NCBI GenBank assembly: GCA_028284125.1
Contig: JANQSI010000016.1
Span: forward strand, 124,001-188,000
Length of the DNA stretch: 64,000 bases
Source of the DNA: Cyclobacteriaceae bacterium
Lineage (GTDB): Bacteria; Bacteroidota; Bacteroidia; Cytophagales; Cyclobacteriaceae
Reading direction: 5' to 3'
Part shown: piece by piece, positions 32,875-40,316 of the stretch
Layout of the letters: every line of letters begins with the position of its first letter
How positions within the stretch are numbered: position 1 is the first letter of the stretch
Made by a program: the position numbers and the translations under genes
Notes under the pieces: model-generated
Databases searched by the model: none
The model's input: the letters and a program-made list of their open reading frames with translations, nothing else
What the model was told of the DNA's origin: nothing

Positions 32875-32935
32875 GATTATTATTCTTAGTGATAGTAAGT
32901 TAGGCCAAATGATACGTTAATTCCACTTGCCTTTC

Positions 32936-32943
32936 TATTTTTG
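32936..32943 (+). promoter_or_regulatory. Candidate -7 box of the ArsC-like gene
   Basis: TATTTTTG matches TAnnTTTG exactly and ends only six bases before the ATG at 32950. A start point about seven bases downstream would coincide with the initiation codon, suggesting a leaderless message. No good -33 TTG was found. Confidence 0.4.
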
Positions 32944-32949
32944 GCCGCA

Positions 32950-33303
32950 ATGAAAAAAGTATACTATCTCTCGACTTGTACCACTTGTAAAAGAATCATG
33001 GACGAATTGGGTCCGTTGATCGCAGACTTTGACAAACAAGACATCAAAACAGAATCGATGACGCTCGATCAGGTAGATCAGATGAAAAACTTGAGTGGAA
33101 GCTATGAATCGCTTTTTTCAAGAAAAGCTATGAAATTCCGATCTATGGGCCTTGGTGAGAAAAATCTTTCTGAAAACGACTATCGCCAACTGATTCATGA
33201 AGAATATACTTTTTTGAAAAGACCCGTCTTCATTGTTAATGATCAAATCTTCGTAGGAAACAGTAAAAAGGTCGTTGAGTCATTAGCTGAACATCTCAGC
33301 TAA
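32950..33303 (+). CDS. ArsC/Spx-family thioredoxin-fold protein
   Basis: A 117-residue protein. It opens MKKVYYLSTCTTCKRIMDEL with a CxxC in the redox position, has SLFSRKAMKFRSMGLGEKNL, and the cis-Pro region LKRPVFIVNDQIFVGNSKKV near the C-terminus. This matches the ArsC-like family that includes arsenate reductases, Spx and YffB. No arsenic-resistance genes are nearby, so arsenate reduction is not implied. Start at 32950; a TTG three codons upstream is also open but less likely. Confidence 0.85.
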   Translation: MKKVYYLSTCTTCKRIMDELGPLIADFDKQDIKTESMTLDQVDQMKNLSGSYESLFSRKAMKFRSMGLGEKNLSENDYRQLIHEEYTFLKRPVFIVNDQIFVGNSKKVVESLAEHLS

Positions 33304-33364
33304 GCCTTCTCCAAAAAGTTTTTGAGGTTTTTTGAAACTATTTCAAAATTCGGAGTATCTCTTT

Positions 33365-33418
33365 TATAAAGATTACATTGTAGACCTTTATATTTAAGTC
33401 ACATTGTAGACTTAAATA
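33365..33418 (+). promoter_or_regulatory. Tandem operators upstream of padR
   Basis: ACATTGTAGAC occurs twice, at 33375-33385 and 33401-33411, 26 bases apart. The second is the centre of a perfect palindrome with arms TATTTAAGTC (33391-33400) and GACTTAAATA (33409-33418); the first is the centre of a weaker one (ATAAAG ... CTTTAT). The pair ends eight bases before the padR start, so PadR autoregulation is likely. Confidence 0.65.
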
Positions 33419-33426
33419 CACTGATC

Positions 33427-33756
33427 ATGAGTAAAATTTCCATTGGAGAGTTTGAAGAAATTGTCATGCTGACTGTGGCAGTCCTGTACAAGGATGCCTA
33501 TGGAGTGGCTATTAAAAAGGATCTAGAAAAGCGCTCGAAAAGAAATGTGAGTCTTGGATCGATGAGAACAGCATTGAAACGCCTCGAGAAAAAAGGATTA
33601 ATAACTTCTGAATTTGGAGAGGTGACTGCTGTTCGAGGTGGAAAGCGAAAGCGATATTTCAAGGTCACACCTTACGGAAAAAAAGTTTTAATAGAAGTAA
33701 TGGAAACAAGAAAAAGGCTATGGGATGCTATTCCTGATTTGGCTTTTGATATCTAA
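33427..33756 (+). CDS. PadR-family transcriptional regulator
   Basis: A 109-residue winged-helix repressor. SIGEFEEIVMLTVAVLYKDA, YGVAIKKDLEKRSKRNVSLG, SMRTALKRLEKKGLITSEFG and KRKRYFKVTPYGKKVL are the standard PadR wHTH and wing. The following permease begins on the next base after its stop codon, so the two are one operon. Such PadR/permease pairs are very common in Cytophagales, where the regulator probably responds to a compound handled by the transporter. Two operator-like palindromes lie directly upstream. Confidence 0.92.
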   Translation: MSKISIGEFEEIVMLTVAVLYKDAYGVAIKKDLEKRSKRNVSLGSMRTALKRLEKKGLITSEFGEVTAVRGGKRKRYFKVTPYGKKVLIEVMETRKRLWDAIPDLAFDI

Positions 33757-36387
33757 ATGGCATACCAACCAAACATAGCTCCTCCTAAGGGATTGATTCG
33801 CTTTTTCAGATGGTTTTGTGACCCGGACCTGGTCGAAGAACTAGAAGGCGATATGATCGAACTTTTTGAAGAACGGTCTCAATCGAGTATTGCTAAAGCA
33901 AAAACACTTTTGGTCTGGGAAATAATCATGCTTTTTCGGCCAGGCATCATCAGAAATTTTGACGAAAACAAAAACTTAAATAACTACGGAATGATTAAAA
34001 ACTACCTAAAATCCGCATGGAGAAGTTTTATGAAATACAAAACCTTCTCCGCAATCAACATTTTTAGTTTGACAATAGGAATGGCCGCCTGCATGGTGAT
34101 CTTTCTTTTTGTAAAGGACGAACGTTCATTCGATGCTTTTAATGAGAAAAAGGACAAGATTTATCGGCTGTGTGAGGTTCAAAGTCCTCCAGGCACCATT
34201 GTTCAAAACGTTGCCTTAAGTATGCCAGGAATGGGCCCAACGATGACAGCTGAATTCCCTGAAATAGAAACATTCACTCGTTTTTGGAATTGGGGAGATC
34301 AATTACTCGAAATTGGTGAAAAGAGAATTACGATAGAAAACGTAGCTGGAGTGGATAGTACCTTCTTCGAAATTTTCGACTACCCTTTGATTATTGGCGA
34401 TCCGAGCGAGGTAGTTGATGAACCATTGGATGCAGTAGTTTCTGAAGAGGTAGCGATTACGCTGTTTAACAAATTGGATGTGATTGGAGAAACATTCATT
34501 TTGGATGGTGATCAATGTATCATTAGAGGCGTGATGGAAAATGTTCCAGAAAATTCGCATCTCCAATTTAACATCTTGCTTAACATTAAATCAGCCACAC
34601 TCAATAATCCGGATTTTGACACACAGTTTGGAAGCAATTTTTTGAATACCTATTTCATTCTCAACGAAGCTGCTGACCTAGATGCAATGGCAGAACGTTA
34701 CCCAGACTACCTTATTAGAAATACTGGAGATGAAGATGCAAATGACTTTTACAAACTTTTCTTACAACCATTAGAAGAAGTCCACCTGACTTCCATGGAC
34801 ATTGAACACGATTATAACAATTACAGAAAATTCAATGGCACCTACATTGATGTATTCATTTTAGTTGGCATTTTCATATTGATCATTGCGTCACTCAATT
34901 TCATGAATCTCACCACGGCACGAGCGAGCAATCGAGCCAAGGAAGTCGGAGTACGAAAAACAATCGGGGCAATTAAGGGTCAACTGTTTAATCAATTCAT
35001 AATTGAATCGATCATGCTTTCATTCATGGCACTGGTTTTTGCTATTCTATTAACGCTTATCGCTTTACCATTCTTGAATATTCTTGTAGAAAGGCAATTG
35101 ACCTTGCTAACAATACTTACCAATGCACAATTGGTCCTTGTTGTTTTGAGCATTTCATTAGTTCTTGGAATACTCGCCGGCATTTACCCGTCACTTTATT
35201 TATCCTCTTTCAAGCCTGTCATCGTATTAAAAGGATTTAAATCGTATGAAAAAAGGTCTCTTTTTAGAAGCTCCTTGATTATAGTACAATTCAGCTTGGC
35301 CCTTGGAATGATTATCGCCACTCTTGTGGTCATCCAGCAGTTGAATTTTATGAAAAACAAGGACATTGGATTTACAACAGACCACATTCTGCTTCTTGAC
35401 ATGAATCAGCAGACTCGAGAAAATTATGATGAATTTAAACAAACGCTTCTCAACGAGTCCAACATTCTAGGCGTGACTGGGTCTGGTCAGCGATTGGGGA
35501 ATAACTTCCACCAATGGGGATTTAAAGCGACGCAAGACACCGGTATCGTACGATTAACCCCTTCTAATGTATATGTAGATCATGATTATTTAGACGTATA
35601 TGGAATCAAATTAATTCAAGGTCGTACTTTTTCAAGAGAGTTTGCAACTGACGATGGACTAGCCTTCATCGTAAATGAATCGTTTGCCAAAGAACTTGGA
35701 TACGAAGATCCAATTGGTAAAAGAGTTGGACATAGTTGGTATCCAAATGATTCATTAGGCACTATTATAGGTGTTACTGAGGACTTCAATTTCAACTCAC
35801 TGCATTACCAAGTCAATACGCTTTCTATGGTTGTTCATACTGATTGGGGATACAGCGAAATGTCCATCAAGCTGAATGGTGAGAACATACAGCAAGCGGT
35901 GAAGGATGTTGAACGCATCTATGATCAATTTGTAACGGATTACCCAATCGAATACCAATTCTTGGATAGCCATTTTGACGAACTCTACAAATCTGACGTT
36001 CAAATGGGATCTGTTATTTCAATCATCGCCGGATTATCAATTTTTATCGGATGTATGGGGTTATTTGGATTGGCTTCTATCTCCATTCAGCGAAGGATCA
36101 AAGAAGTTGGAATTCGAAAAGTAATGGGAGCAAGTGTAAATGAGTTGGTGACATTATTATCAAAGAATTTCGCGGTGATGATCTTGATATCCTTTCTTAT
36201 TGCAACTCCAATTACCTACTTGTTTATTGCTGGCTGGCTAGAAAGTTTCGCATTCAGGGTACAGATCAATCCATTACTATTTGTCGCAGGTGGATTGATC
36301 GCTCTGGTTATCGCTTTAGTCACGATTAGTTTCCATGTGATCAAAGCAGCACAAACAAATCCAGTCAATTCACTGAAATACGAATAG
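33757..36387 (+). CDS. FtsX/MacB-like ABC transporter permease with N-terminal prefix domain
   Basis: An 876-residue inner-membrane protein. Residues 1-75 (LIRFFRWFCDPDLVEELEGD) form the soluble prefix domain typical of PadR-linked permeases, then a membrane helix at about 90. NYLKSAWRSFMKYKTFSAIN opens the first MacB-like unit with a periplasmic core domain. FtsX domains carry TTARASNRAKEVGVRKTIGA near residue 385 and SIQRRIKEVGIRKVMGASVN near 780, each followed by helices. The end NPVNSLKYE is characteristic. No ABC ATPase lies next to it. Probably exports or senses peptide, lipid or antibiotic-like molecules. Confidence 0.88.
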   Translation: MAYQPNIAPPKGLIRFFRWFCDPDLVEELEGDMIELFEERSQSSIAKAKTLLVWEIIMLFRPGIIRNFDENKNLNNYGMIKNYLKSAWRSFMKYKTFSAINIFSLTIGMAACMVIFLFVKDERSFDAFNEKKDKIYRLCEVQSPPGTIVQNVALSMPGMGPTMTAEFPEIETFTRFWNWGDQLLEIGEKRITIENVAGVDSTFFEIFDYPLIIGDPSEVVDEPLDAVVSEEVAITLFNKLDVIGETFILDGDQCIIRGVMENVPENSHLQFNILLNIKSATLNNPDFDTQFGSNFLNTYFILNEAADLDAMAERYPDYLIRNTGDEDANDFYKLFLQPLEEVHLTSMDIEHDYNNYRKFNGTYIDVFILVGIFILIIASLNFMNLTTARASNRAKEVGVRKTIGAIKGQLFNQFIIESIMLSFMALVFAILLTLIALPFLNILVERQLTLLTILTNAQLVLVVLSISLVLGILAGIYPSLYLSSFKPVIVLKGFKSYEKRSLFRSSLIIVQFSLALGMIIATLVVIQQLNFMKNKDIGFTTDHILLLDMNQQTRENYDEFKQTLLNESNILGVTGSGQRLGNNFHQWGFKATQDTGIVRLTPSNVYVDHDYLDVYGIKLIQGRTFSREFATDDGLAFIVNESFAKELGYEDPIGKRVGHSWYPNDSLGTIIGVTEDFNFNSLHYQVNTLSMVVHTDWGYSEMSIKLNGENIQQAVKDVERIYDQFVTDYPIEYQFLDSHFDELYKSDVQMGSVISIIAGLSIFIGCMGLFGLASISIQRRIKEVGIRKVMGASVNELVTLLSKNFAVMILISFLIATPITYLFIAGWLESFAFRVQINPLLFVAGGLIALVIALVTISFHVIKAAQTNPVNSLKYE

Positions 36388-36391
36388 ATTT

Positions 36392-36424
36392 AAGGCGGCT
36401 TCTTCTCCAAGAAGCCGCCTTTTA
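36392..36424 (+). terminator. Strong intrinsic terminator after the permease gene
   Basis: A perfect 13-base stem, AAGGCGGCTTCTT (36392-36404) with AAGAAGCCGCCTT (36409-36421), loop CTCC, followed by TTT. It starts five bases after the permease stop codon; with the A-rich left side it could also work in reverse. Confidence 0.88.
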
Positions 36425-36567
36425 CCGAAAAATCTATTTATTCTAGCTATAATATTATCAATTGAGAATGGTTTTTATTAAAATTGAGTAAGGATAAGCT
36501 GGTTATCGCCATCGCCCTGTTTCAACCAAGCTACGGTAAGAACATTACGTAAATCACCCTAATTAAA

Positions 36568-37689
36568 ATGCGTCTTATAGTAGTACTTTATCTTGTCTTT
36601 GCGACCTCAATTGCATGGTCCGAGACTCACTCAATCAAAGGAATTGTTAAAGACTCCGAAACCGAAGAACCCATTCCATTTGCTCATGTTGTGATAGGAC
36701 AAGTCATAAGTTTGACTAATCTTGACGGAGAATTTGTCATTGACCCACACTCAACGACTGAACAGCTGGTAATGCAAATCTCAGTGATGGGATATGAACT
36801 CTCGACAACTGAAATTGAAGATCCTGAAACCTTTCACGCGGTATATCTCAAGCCAAGTACAATGCACTTGGAAGAGGTTACGATCGTTTCGGGGAATGTC
36901 TTAATGAATGACGTTTTCAACAGATTTCATTTAAACTATGAAATGTCCAGTCAGCATATGCTTGGCTATTACAAAGAGAATTTGCTCGATACGGATTCCA
37001 TGTATTATCTGGCCGAGGGAATAGTTGACATTTACACACCATCTAACGTGACATTTGAACAAGCATTTGTCAATCCAATAAAGACCAGAAAAAAAGTTTT
37101 TCGTGATCTTGACGATGATCATGTATATATGAGTGGAAACGCCAGTGATATGGCACAATCCTCTATTTGGAGGAAAGGCTCCTTTCTGAATCCGAAGAAT
37201 AGAAAAAACTATGAGTTCATTTATGCGGGATCCAGCAACATTGGTGATAAGGATGTTTTCATTGTAGAATTCGAACCAAAAAATTCGAAGGGAGATACAG
37301 AAGGCAAAATCTATATTGAAGAAGAAACGCTAGCAGTAATTAAACTGGAATATCATCCAAAACTAAAAGGCAATAAATTCTGGAAGTCCGTTTCGTGGGT
37401 CGAAGAGTATTACGAGAAAAATGGGATGTATGAACTCTTCAGAGTTTCCTACACGGGAATGTGGGAAGACTACATGAAAGATTATACGTACAATGCTTTG
37501 CTAGTTGTAAATGAATCACGAGTGACTGATGACCTACCTGAGGATACTTTCCTGCTAACAGAATACGATTCATTTTTTCATGAAGCGGAAGAAGATTTCT
37601 CCGATTCTTTCTGGGATGGCTACAACTACATTAAGTTAGATGTAGAATCTTCCGATTTTCTGAAAAGCTACGGAATGGTCACTGAATAA
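36568..37689 (+). CDS. Exported carboxypeptidase-like regulatory-domain protein
   Basis: A 373-residue secreted protein. Signal peptide: MRLIVVLYLVFATSIAWSE. Residues about 20-100 form a carboxypeptidase D regulatory-like beta-sandwich (IKGIVKDSETEEPIPFAHVV, TNLDGEFVI, ISVMGYE), as also found at the start of TonB receptors. The remaining 270 residues are beta-rich (EGKIYIEEETLAVIKLEYHP) and may sit at the outer membrane like DUF5686-type proteins, but there is no barrel. Ligand and function unknown. Confidence 0.72.
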   Translation: MRLIVVLYLVFATSIAWSETHSIKGIVKDSETEEPIPFAHVVIGQVISLTNLDGEFVIDPHSTTEQLVMQISVMGYELSTTEIEDPETFHAVYLKPSTMHLEEVTIVSGNVLMNDVFNRFHLNYEMSSQHMLGYYKENLLDTDSMYYLAEGIVDIYTPSNVTFEQAFVNPIKTRKKVFRDLDDDHVYMSGNASDMAQSSIWRKGSFLNPKNRKNYEFIYAGSSNIGDKDVFIVEFEPKNSKGDTEGKIYIEEETLAVIKLEYHPKLKGNKFWKSVSWVEEYYEKNGMYELFRVSYTGMWEDYMKDYTYNALLVVNESRVTDDLPEDTFLLTEYDSFFHEAEEDFSDSFWDGYNYIKLDVESSDFLKSYGMVTE

Positions 37690-37779
37690 GATTCCTAAAC
37701 ATCATTTTCTTGTAACAAATCAGACCAAGGTCCGGTATTGATAAATAACTTTATCTTCGACTACTGATCTGATTATTTC

Positions 37780-38748
37780 ATGAATCGCATTGACCGGTTA
37801 AATGCCTTGCTCATCCACCTTCAAGGAAAACCTCGTGTTCCAATTGAGGAGCTTGAAGATCGATTTGGGGTAAGTAGGAGGACTATTTTCAGAGACATTA
37901 AATCCCTGATGGAGGCTGGTGTACCCATAGGTGGCGATGCTGGTGAAGGTTACTTTGTAGTAGAAGGATATCATTTACCCCCAGTTGTATTTAATAAGGA
38001 AGAAGCTAGCGCAATATTGCTTGGTGCAAAATTCATTGAACATTCTGCGGACAGCTACACCATCGAAGCTTTTCAAAAAGCGATGTACAAAATCAAGGCG
38101 GTCTTGAAATACTCTGACAAAGAGTTTCTTGATAACCTCGAAGAAAAAATTTCAATTCGTCCACGATATGGGGAGCCGAATGATTTTCCAGACTCACATA
38201 TTGCCGAAATTCAGCTGGCAATAGCGACAAGTAAGCTTATTCACATCACGTACTATTCCCAGTACAATGATGTAACTACCCAGAGAGAAGTTGAGCCTTT
38301 GGGTATGGTTTTTTACTCAGGCCGCTGGCATTTAATAGGATTTTGTCGTCTCCGTCAAGATTTGCGTGACTTCAGAGCCGATCGAATCCAAAAAGTGCGA
38401 GTGCTCTCAGAAACAATTGATTCCTCCAAACATCCGAACTATTTAGAGTTTCTAAATGATACGCTCATCGGTACTGATGCTAAAGAAGCGACGATTAAAG
38501 TATCAGGAATGGTGTATCGATTTATGGGTGAATCAAAATATGCTCAAGGATTTGTCGAAGAAAAACGTCTGGATGATAAGAGCTTTGAATTAAAATTTGT
38601 CACTCCTCATTACGAATACTTCGTCCGTTGGCTTTTGATGTATGGCAAGGAAGTAGAAATTCTAGGGCCTTCTGAATTACAAGGGATTGCAGCAACATTG
38701 GCCACAGAACTTGCCGAACATTACGCATCAGTTTTTCTAGTCAAATAA
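37780..38748 (+). CDS. YafY-type WYL-domain transcriptional regulator
   Basis: A 322-residue regulator. N-terminal HTH_11: IDRLNALLIHLQGKPRVPIE, then LEDRFGVSRRTIFRDIKSLM. The WYL region covers roughly 140-230 (ITYYSQYNDVTTQREVEPLG, FYSGRWHLIGFCRLRQDLRD), ligand-binding in relatives. It is followed by a GyrI-like gene, a VOC protein and a DUF1801-like protein on the same strand, with an inverted repeat between (38772-38791). This is a common Bacteroidota arrangement, suggesting control of the downstream genes in response to a small molecule. Confidence 0.9.
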   Translation: MNRIDRLNALLIHLQGKPRVPIEELEDRFGVSRRTIFRDIKSLMEAGVPIGGDAGEGYFVVEGYHLPPVVFNKEEASAILLGAKFIEHSADSYTIEAFQKAMYKIKAVLKYSDKEFLDNLEEKISIRPRYGEPNDFPDSHIAEIQLAIATSKLIHITYYSQYNDVTTQREVEPLGMVFYSGRWHLIGFCRLRQDLRDFRADRIQKVRVLSETIDSSKHPNYLEFLNDTLIGTDAKEATIKVSGMVYRFMGESKYAQGFVEEKRLDDKSFELKFVTPHYEYFVRWLLMYGKEVEILGPSELQGIAATLATELAEHYASVFLVK

Positions 38749-38771
38749 GCAATTTATTTTTTTGAAAATGC

Positions 38772-38791
38772 AGTGACATAGGGCTGTCACT
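38772..38791 (+). promoter_or_regulatory. Operator-like inverted repeat between the WYL regulator and its neighbours
   Basis: AGTGACA (38772-38778) and TGTCACT (38785-38791) are perfect complements with spacer TAGGGC. It lies 42 bases before the GyrI-like start, in the promoter region of that gene, and is the natural candidate binding site of the WYL regulator. Confidence 0.65.
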
Positions 38792-38833
38792 CTGCTCCAT
38801 TTCTTTGTATACATACCTTAAAAAACAACAAAA

Positions 38834-39460
38834 ATGGAAGCAGTAATCGAAAAATTAAACATTGAAAAATCAGACCCTAACTATTACAAAGTTGGTACGA
38901 TTCCAGAGTTGCGAGATCTTGATCCTTACTACTATTTGACGGTTAGTGGAAAATCAAGTCCATCTTCACCTCAATTTTTCAGAGCAATTGAACAGCTTTA
39001 TGCGGTTGCTTACAACATTAAATTTCTGTGTAAATCCGAAGATTTGGATTTCGTTGTTCCGAAAATGGAAGGTTTTTGGTGGATCGATGGTGGGCTAGAA
39101 GCTCAGCATAAATTCACACAAACTCCAGAGGAAAAATGGAATTGGAAAATTATGATTCGGATGCCAGATTTTGTCGAAGGAGATCATTTTTACAGAGCTG
39201 TGCAAAAAGTAAAGGCTAAAAAACCTAACTTGATAAAAGAGGATGAAGTGAAATTTGAATTAATCAATGAAGGTAAATGTGTGCAGATACTTCATCACGG
39301 GAGCTACAACGAAGAGGAGCCAACCATTATGAAGGCAATGAACTTCATTCAAAAACAAGGACTTTCAGTAGCCGACTATCATCACGAAATTTATTTGAGC
39401 GATCCTCGAAAAACGCCGGAACCTAAATTGAAAACAATCATCAGATACGCAGTTAAATGA
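38834..39460 (+). CDS. GyrI-like small-molecule-binding domain protein
   Basis: A 208-residue soluble protein. LDPYYYLTVSGKSSPSSPQF near the start, MEGFWWIDGGLEAQHKFTQ and WNWKIMIRMPDFVEGDHFYR in the middle, then CVQILHHGSYNEEEPTIMKA and DYHHEIYLSDPRKTPEPKLK at the end match the GyrI-like family (BmrR/SAV2435-type ligand-binding fold). Members bind or hydrolyse hydrophobic xenobiotics. Gene placement after the WYL regulator and operator implies inducible expression. Confidence 0.85.
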   Translation: MEAVIEKLNIEKSDPNYYKVGTIPELRDLDPYYYLTVSGKSSPSSPQFFRAIEQLYAVAYNIKFLCKSEDLDFVVPKMEGFWWIDGGLEAQHKFTQTPEEKWNWKIMIRMPDFVEGDHFYRAVQKVKAKKPNLIKEDEVKFELINEGKCVQILHHGSYNEEEPTIMKAMNFIQKQGLSVADYHHEIYLSDPRKTPEPKLKTIIRYAVK

Positions 39461-39467
39461 CAGAACT

Positions 39468-39842
39468 ATGAACAAAAACATTTTAGGACTGAGAACTGTT
39501 ATTTATCGGGTTCCAGATCTCCAAGAAGCCAAAAAATGGTACTCCGACGTTTTTGGAAAAGGCCCGTACTTTGATGAGTCGTTTTACATTGGATTTGAAA
39601 TTGGCGGATATGAATTGGGGCTTTACCCTGATGATACTCCACCTGAAGAGAAAACAGATAATATTGAAACATATTGGGGTGTGACAGACATCAAATCAGA
39701 ACATCAGCGTTTTCTCGACAAGGGGGCCTCTGAGCATACCGGCATTCAAAATGTCGGTGGTGAGCTTCTGGTCTCAACGCTGAGAGATCCATGGGGAAAT
39801 GTCATAGGTCTCATTTATAATCCATACTTTAAGCTGTCTTGA
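39468..39842 (+). CDS. VOC-family (glyoxalase/bleomycin-resistance fold) protein
   Basis: A 124-residue protein made of paired beta-alpha-beta-beta-beta units: GLRTVIYRVPDLQEAKKWYS, DVFGKGPYFDESFYIGFEIG, then YWGVTDIKSEHQRFLDKGAS and STLRDPWGNVIGLIYNPYF. This is the VOC superfamily. Enzyme activity (metal-dependent lyase or dioxygenase) or simple ligand binding cannot be decided. It begins seven bases after the GyrI-like gene, so they are co-transcribed. Confidence 0.85.
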   Translation: MNKNILGLRTVIYRVPDLQEAKKWYSDVFGKGPYFDESFYIGFEIGGYELGLYPDDTPPEEKTDNIETYWGVTDIKSEHQRFLDKGASEHTGIQNVGGELLVSTLRDPWGNVIGLIYNPYFKLS

Positions 39843-40192
39843 GTATAATTGAGAATTTTACATTAGGACTGAAAGGACAACAGAAAGCAATAATCCAATT
39901 CCTTCATCAACGGATCAATGAACATCATGGTCTTGAGATCAAGATGAACTATGAAATTCCGATGTACTATCGAAAGTCCTGGGTGTGTTATTTAAATCCG
40001 ATTAAGAAAGATGGTGTTGAACTTGCATTTATAAAAGGTCACAGGCTGTCTAATGAACAAGGTATACTTTCTATGAAAAACAGAAAGTTGGTGGCGGGAA
40101 TAGAGCTTTTTGATGTAAATGCCATTCCTACCAAAGCAATTGATGAGATCATCCAGGAAGCAATTATTCTGGATGATCTTTACAAGAAATAA
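39839..40192 (+). CDS. DUF1801/YdhG-like domain protein
   Basis: A 117-residue protein. HHGLEIKMNYEIPMYYRKSW, VCYLNPIKKDGVELAFIKGH, then a C-terminal FDVNAIPTKAIDEIIQEAII follow the DUF1801 pattern. It starts at TTG, inside the VOC stop codon (TTGA, four-base overlap), a coupled arrangement. No catalytic motif is known. It completes the WYL-linked gene set. Confidence 0.75.
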   Translation: MSIIENFTLGLKGQQKAIIQFLHQRINEHHGLEIKMNYEIPMYYRKSWVCYLNPIKKDGVELAFIKGHRLSNEQGILSMKNRKLVAGIELFDVNAIPTKAIDEIIQEAIILDDLYKK

Positions 40193-40243
40193 ACCTTCCA
40201 AATCATTCTAAATTAATATTAAGTTCTCTTTTTTTATCAATTG

Positions 40244-40259
40244 ACAATTATGTAATTGT
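40244..40259. promoter_or_regulatory. Short perfect palindrome before the histidine-kinase gene
   Basis: ACAATTA (40244-40250) and TAATTGT (40253-40259) around TG, with a wider TTATCA/TGATAA match outside. It lies 57 bases before the kinase start. It could be an operator or part of a terminator for the preceding genes. Confidence 0.35.
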
Positions 40260-40316
40260 GATAATGATGTGATAAGAATTATCTTTCTAGATCAATTCTT
40301 TTATTGCTTGTAAAAG

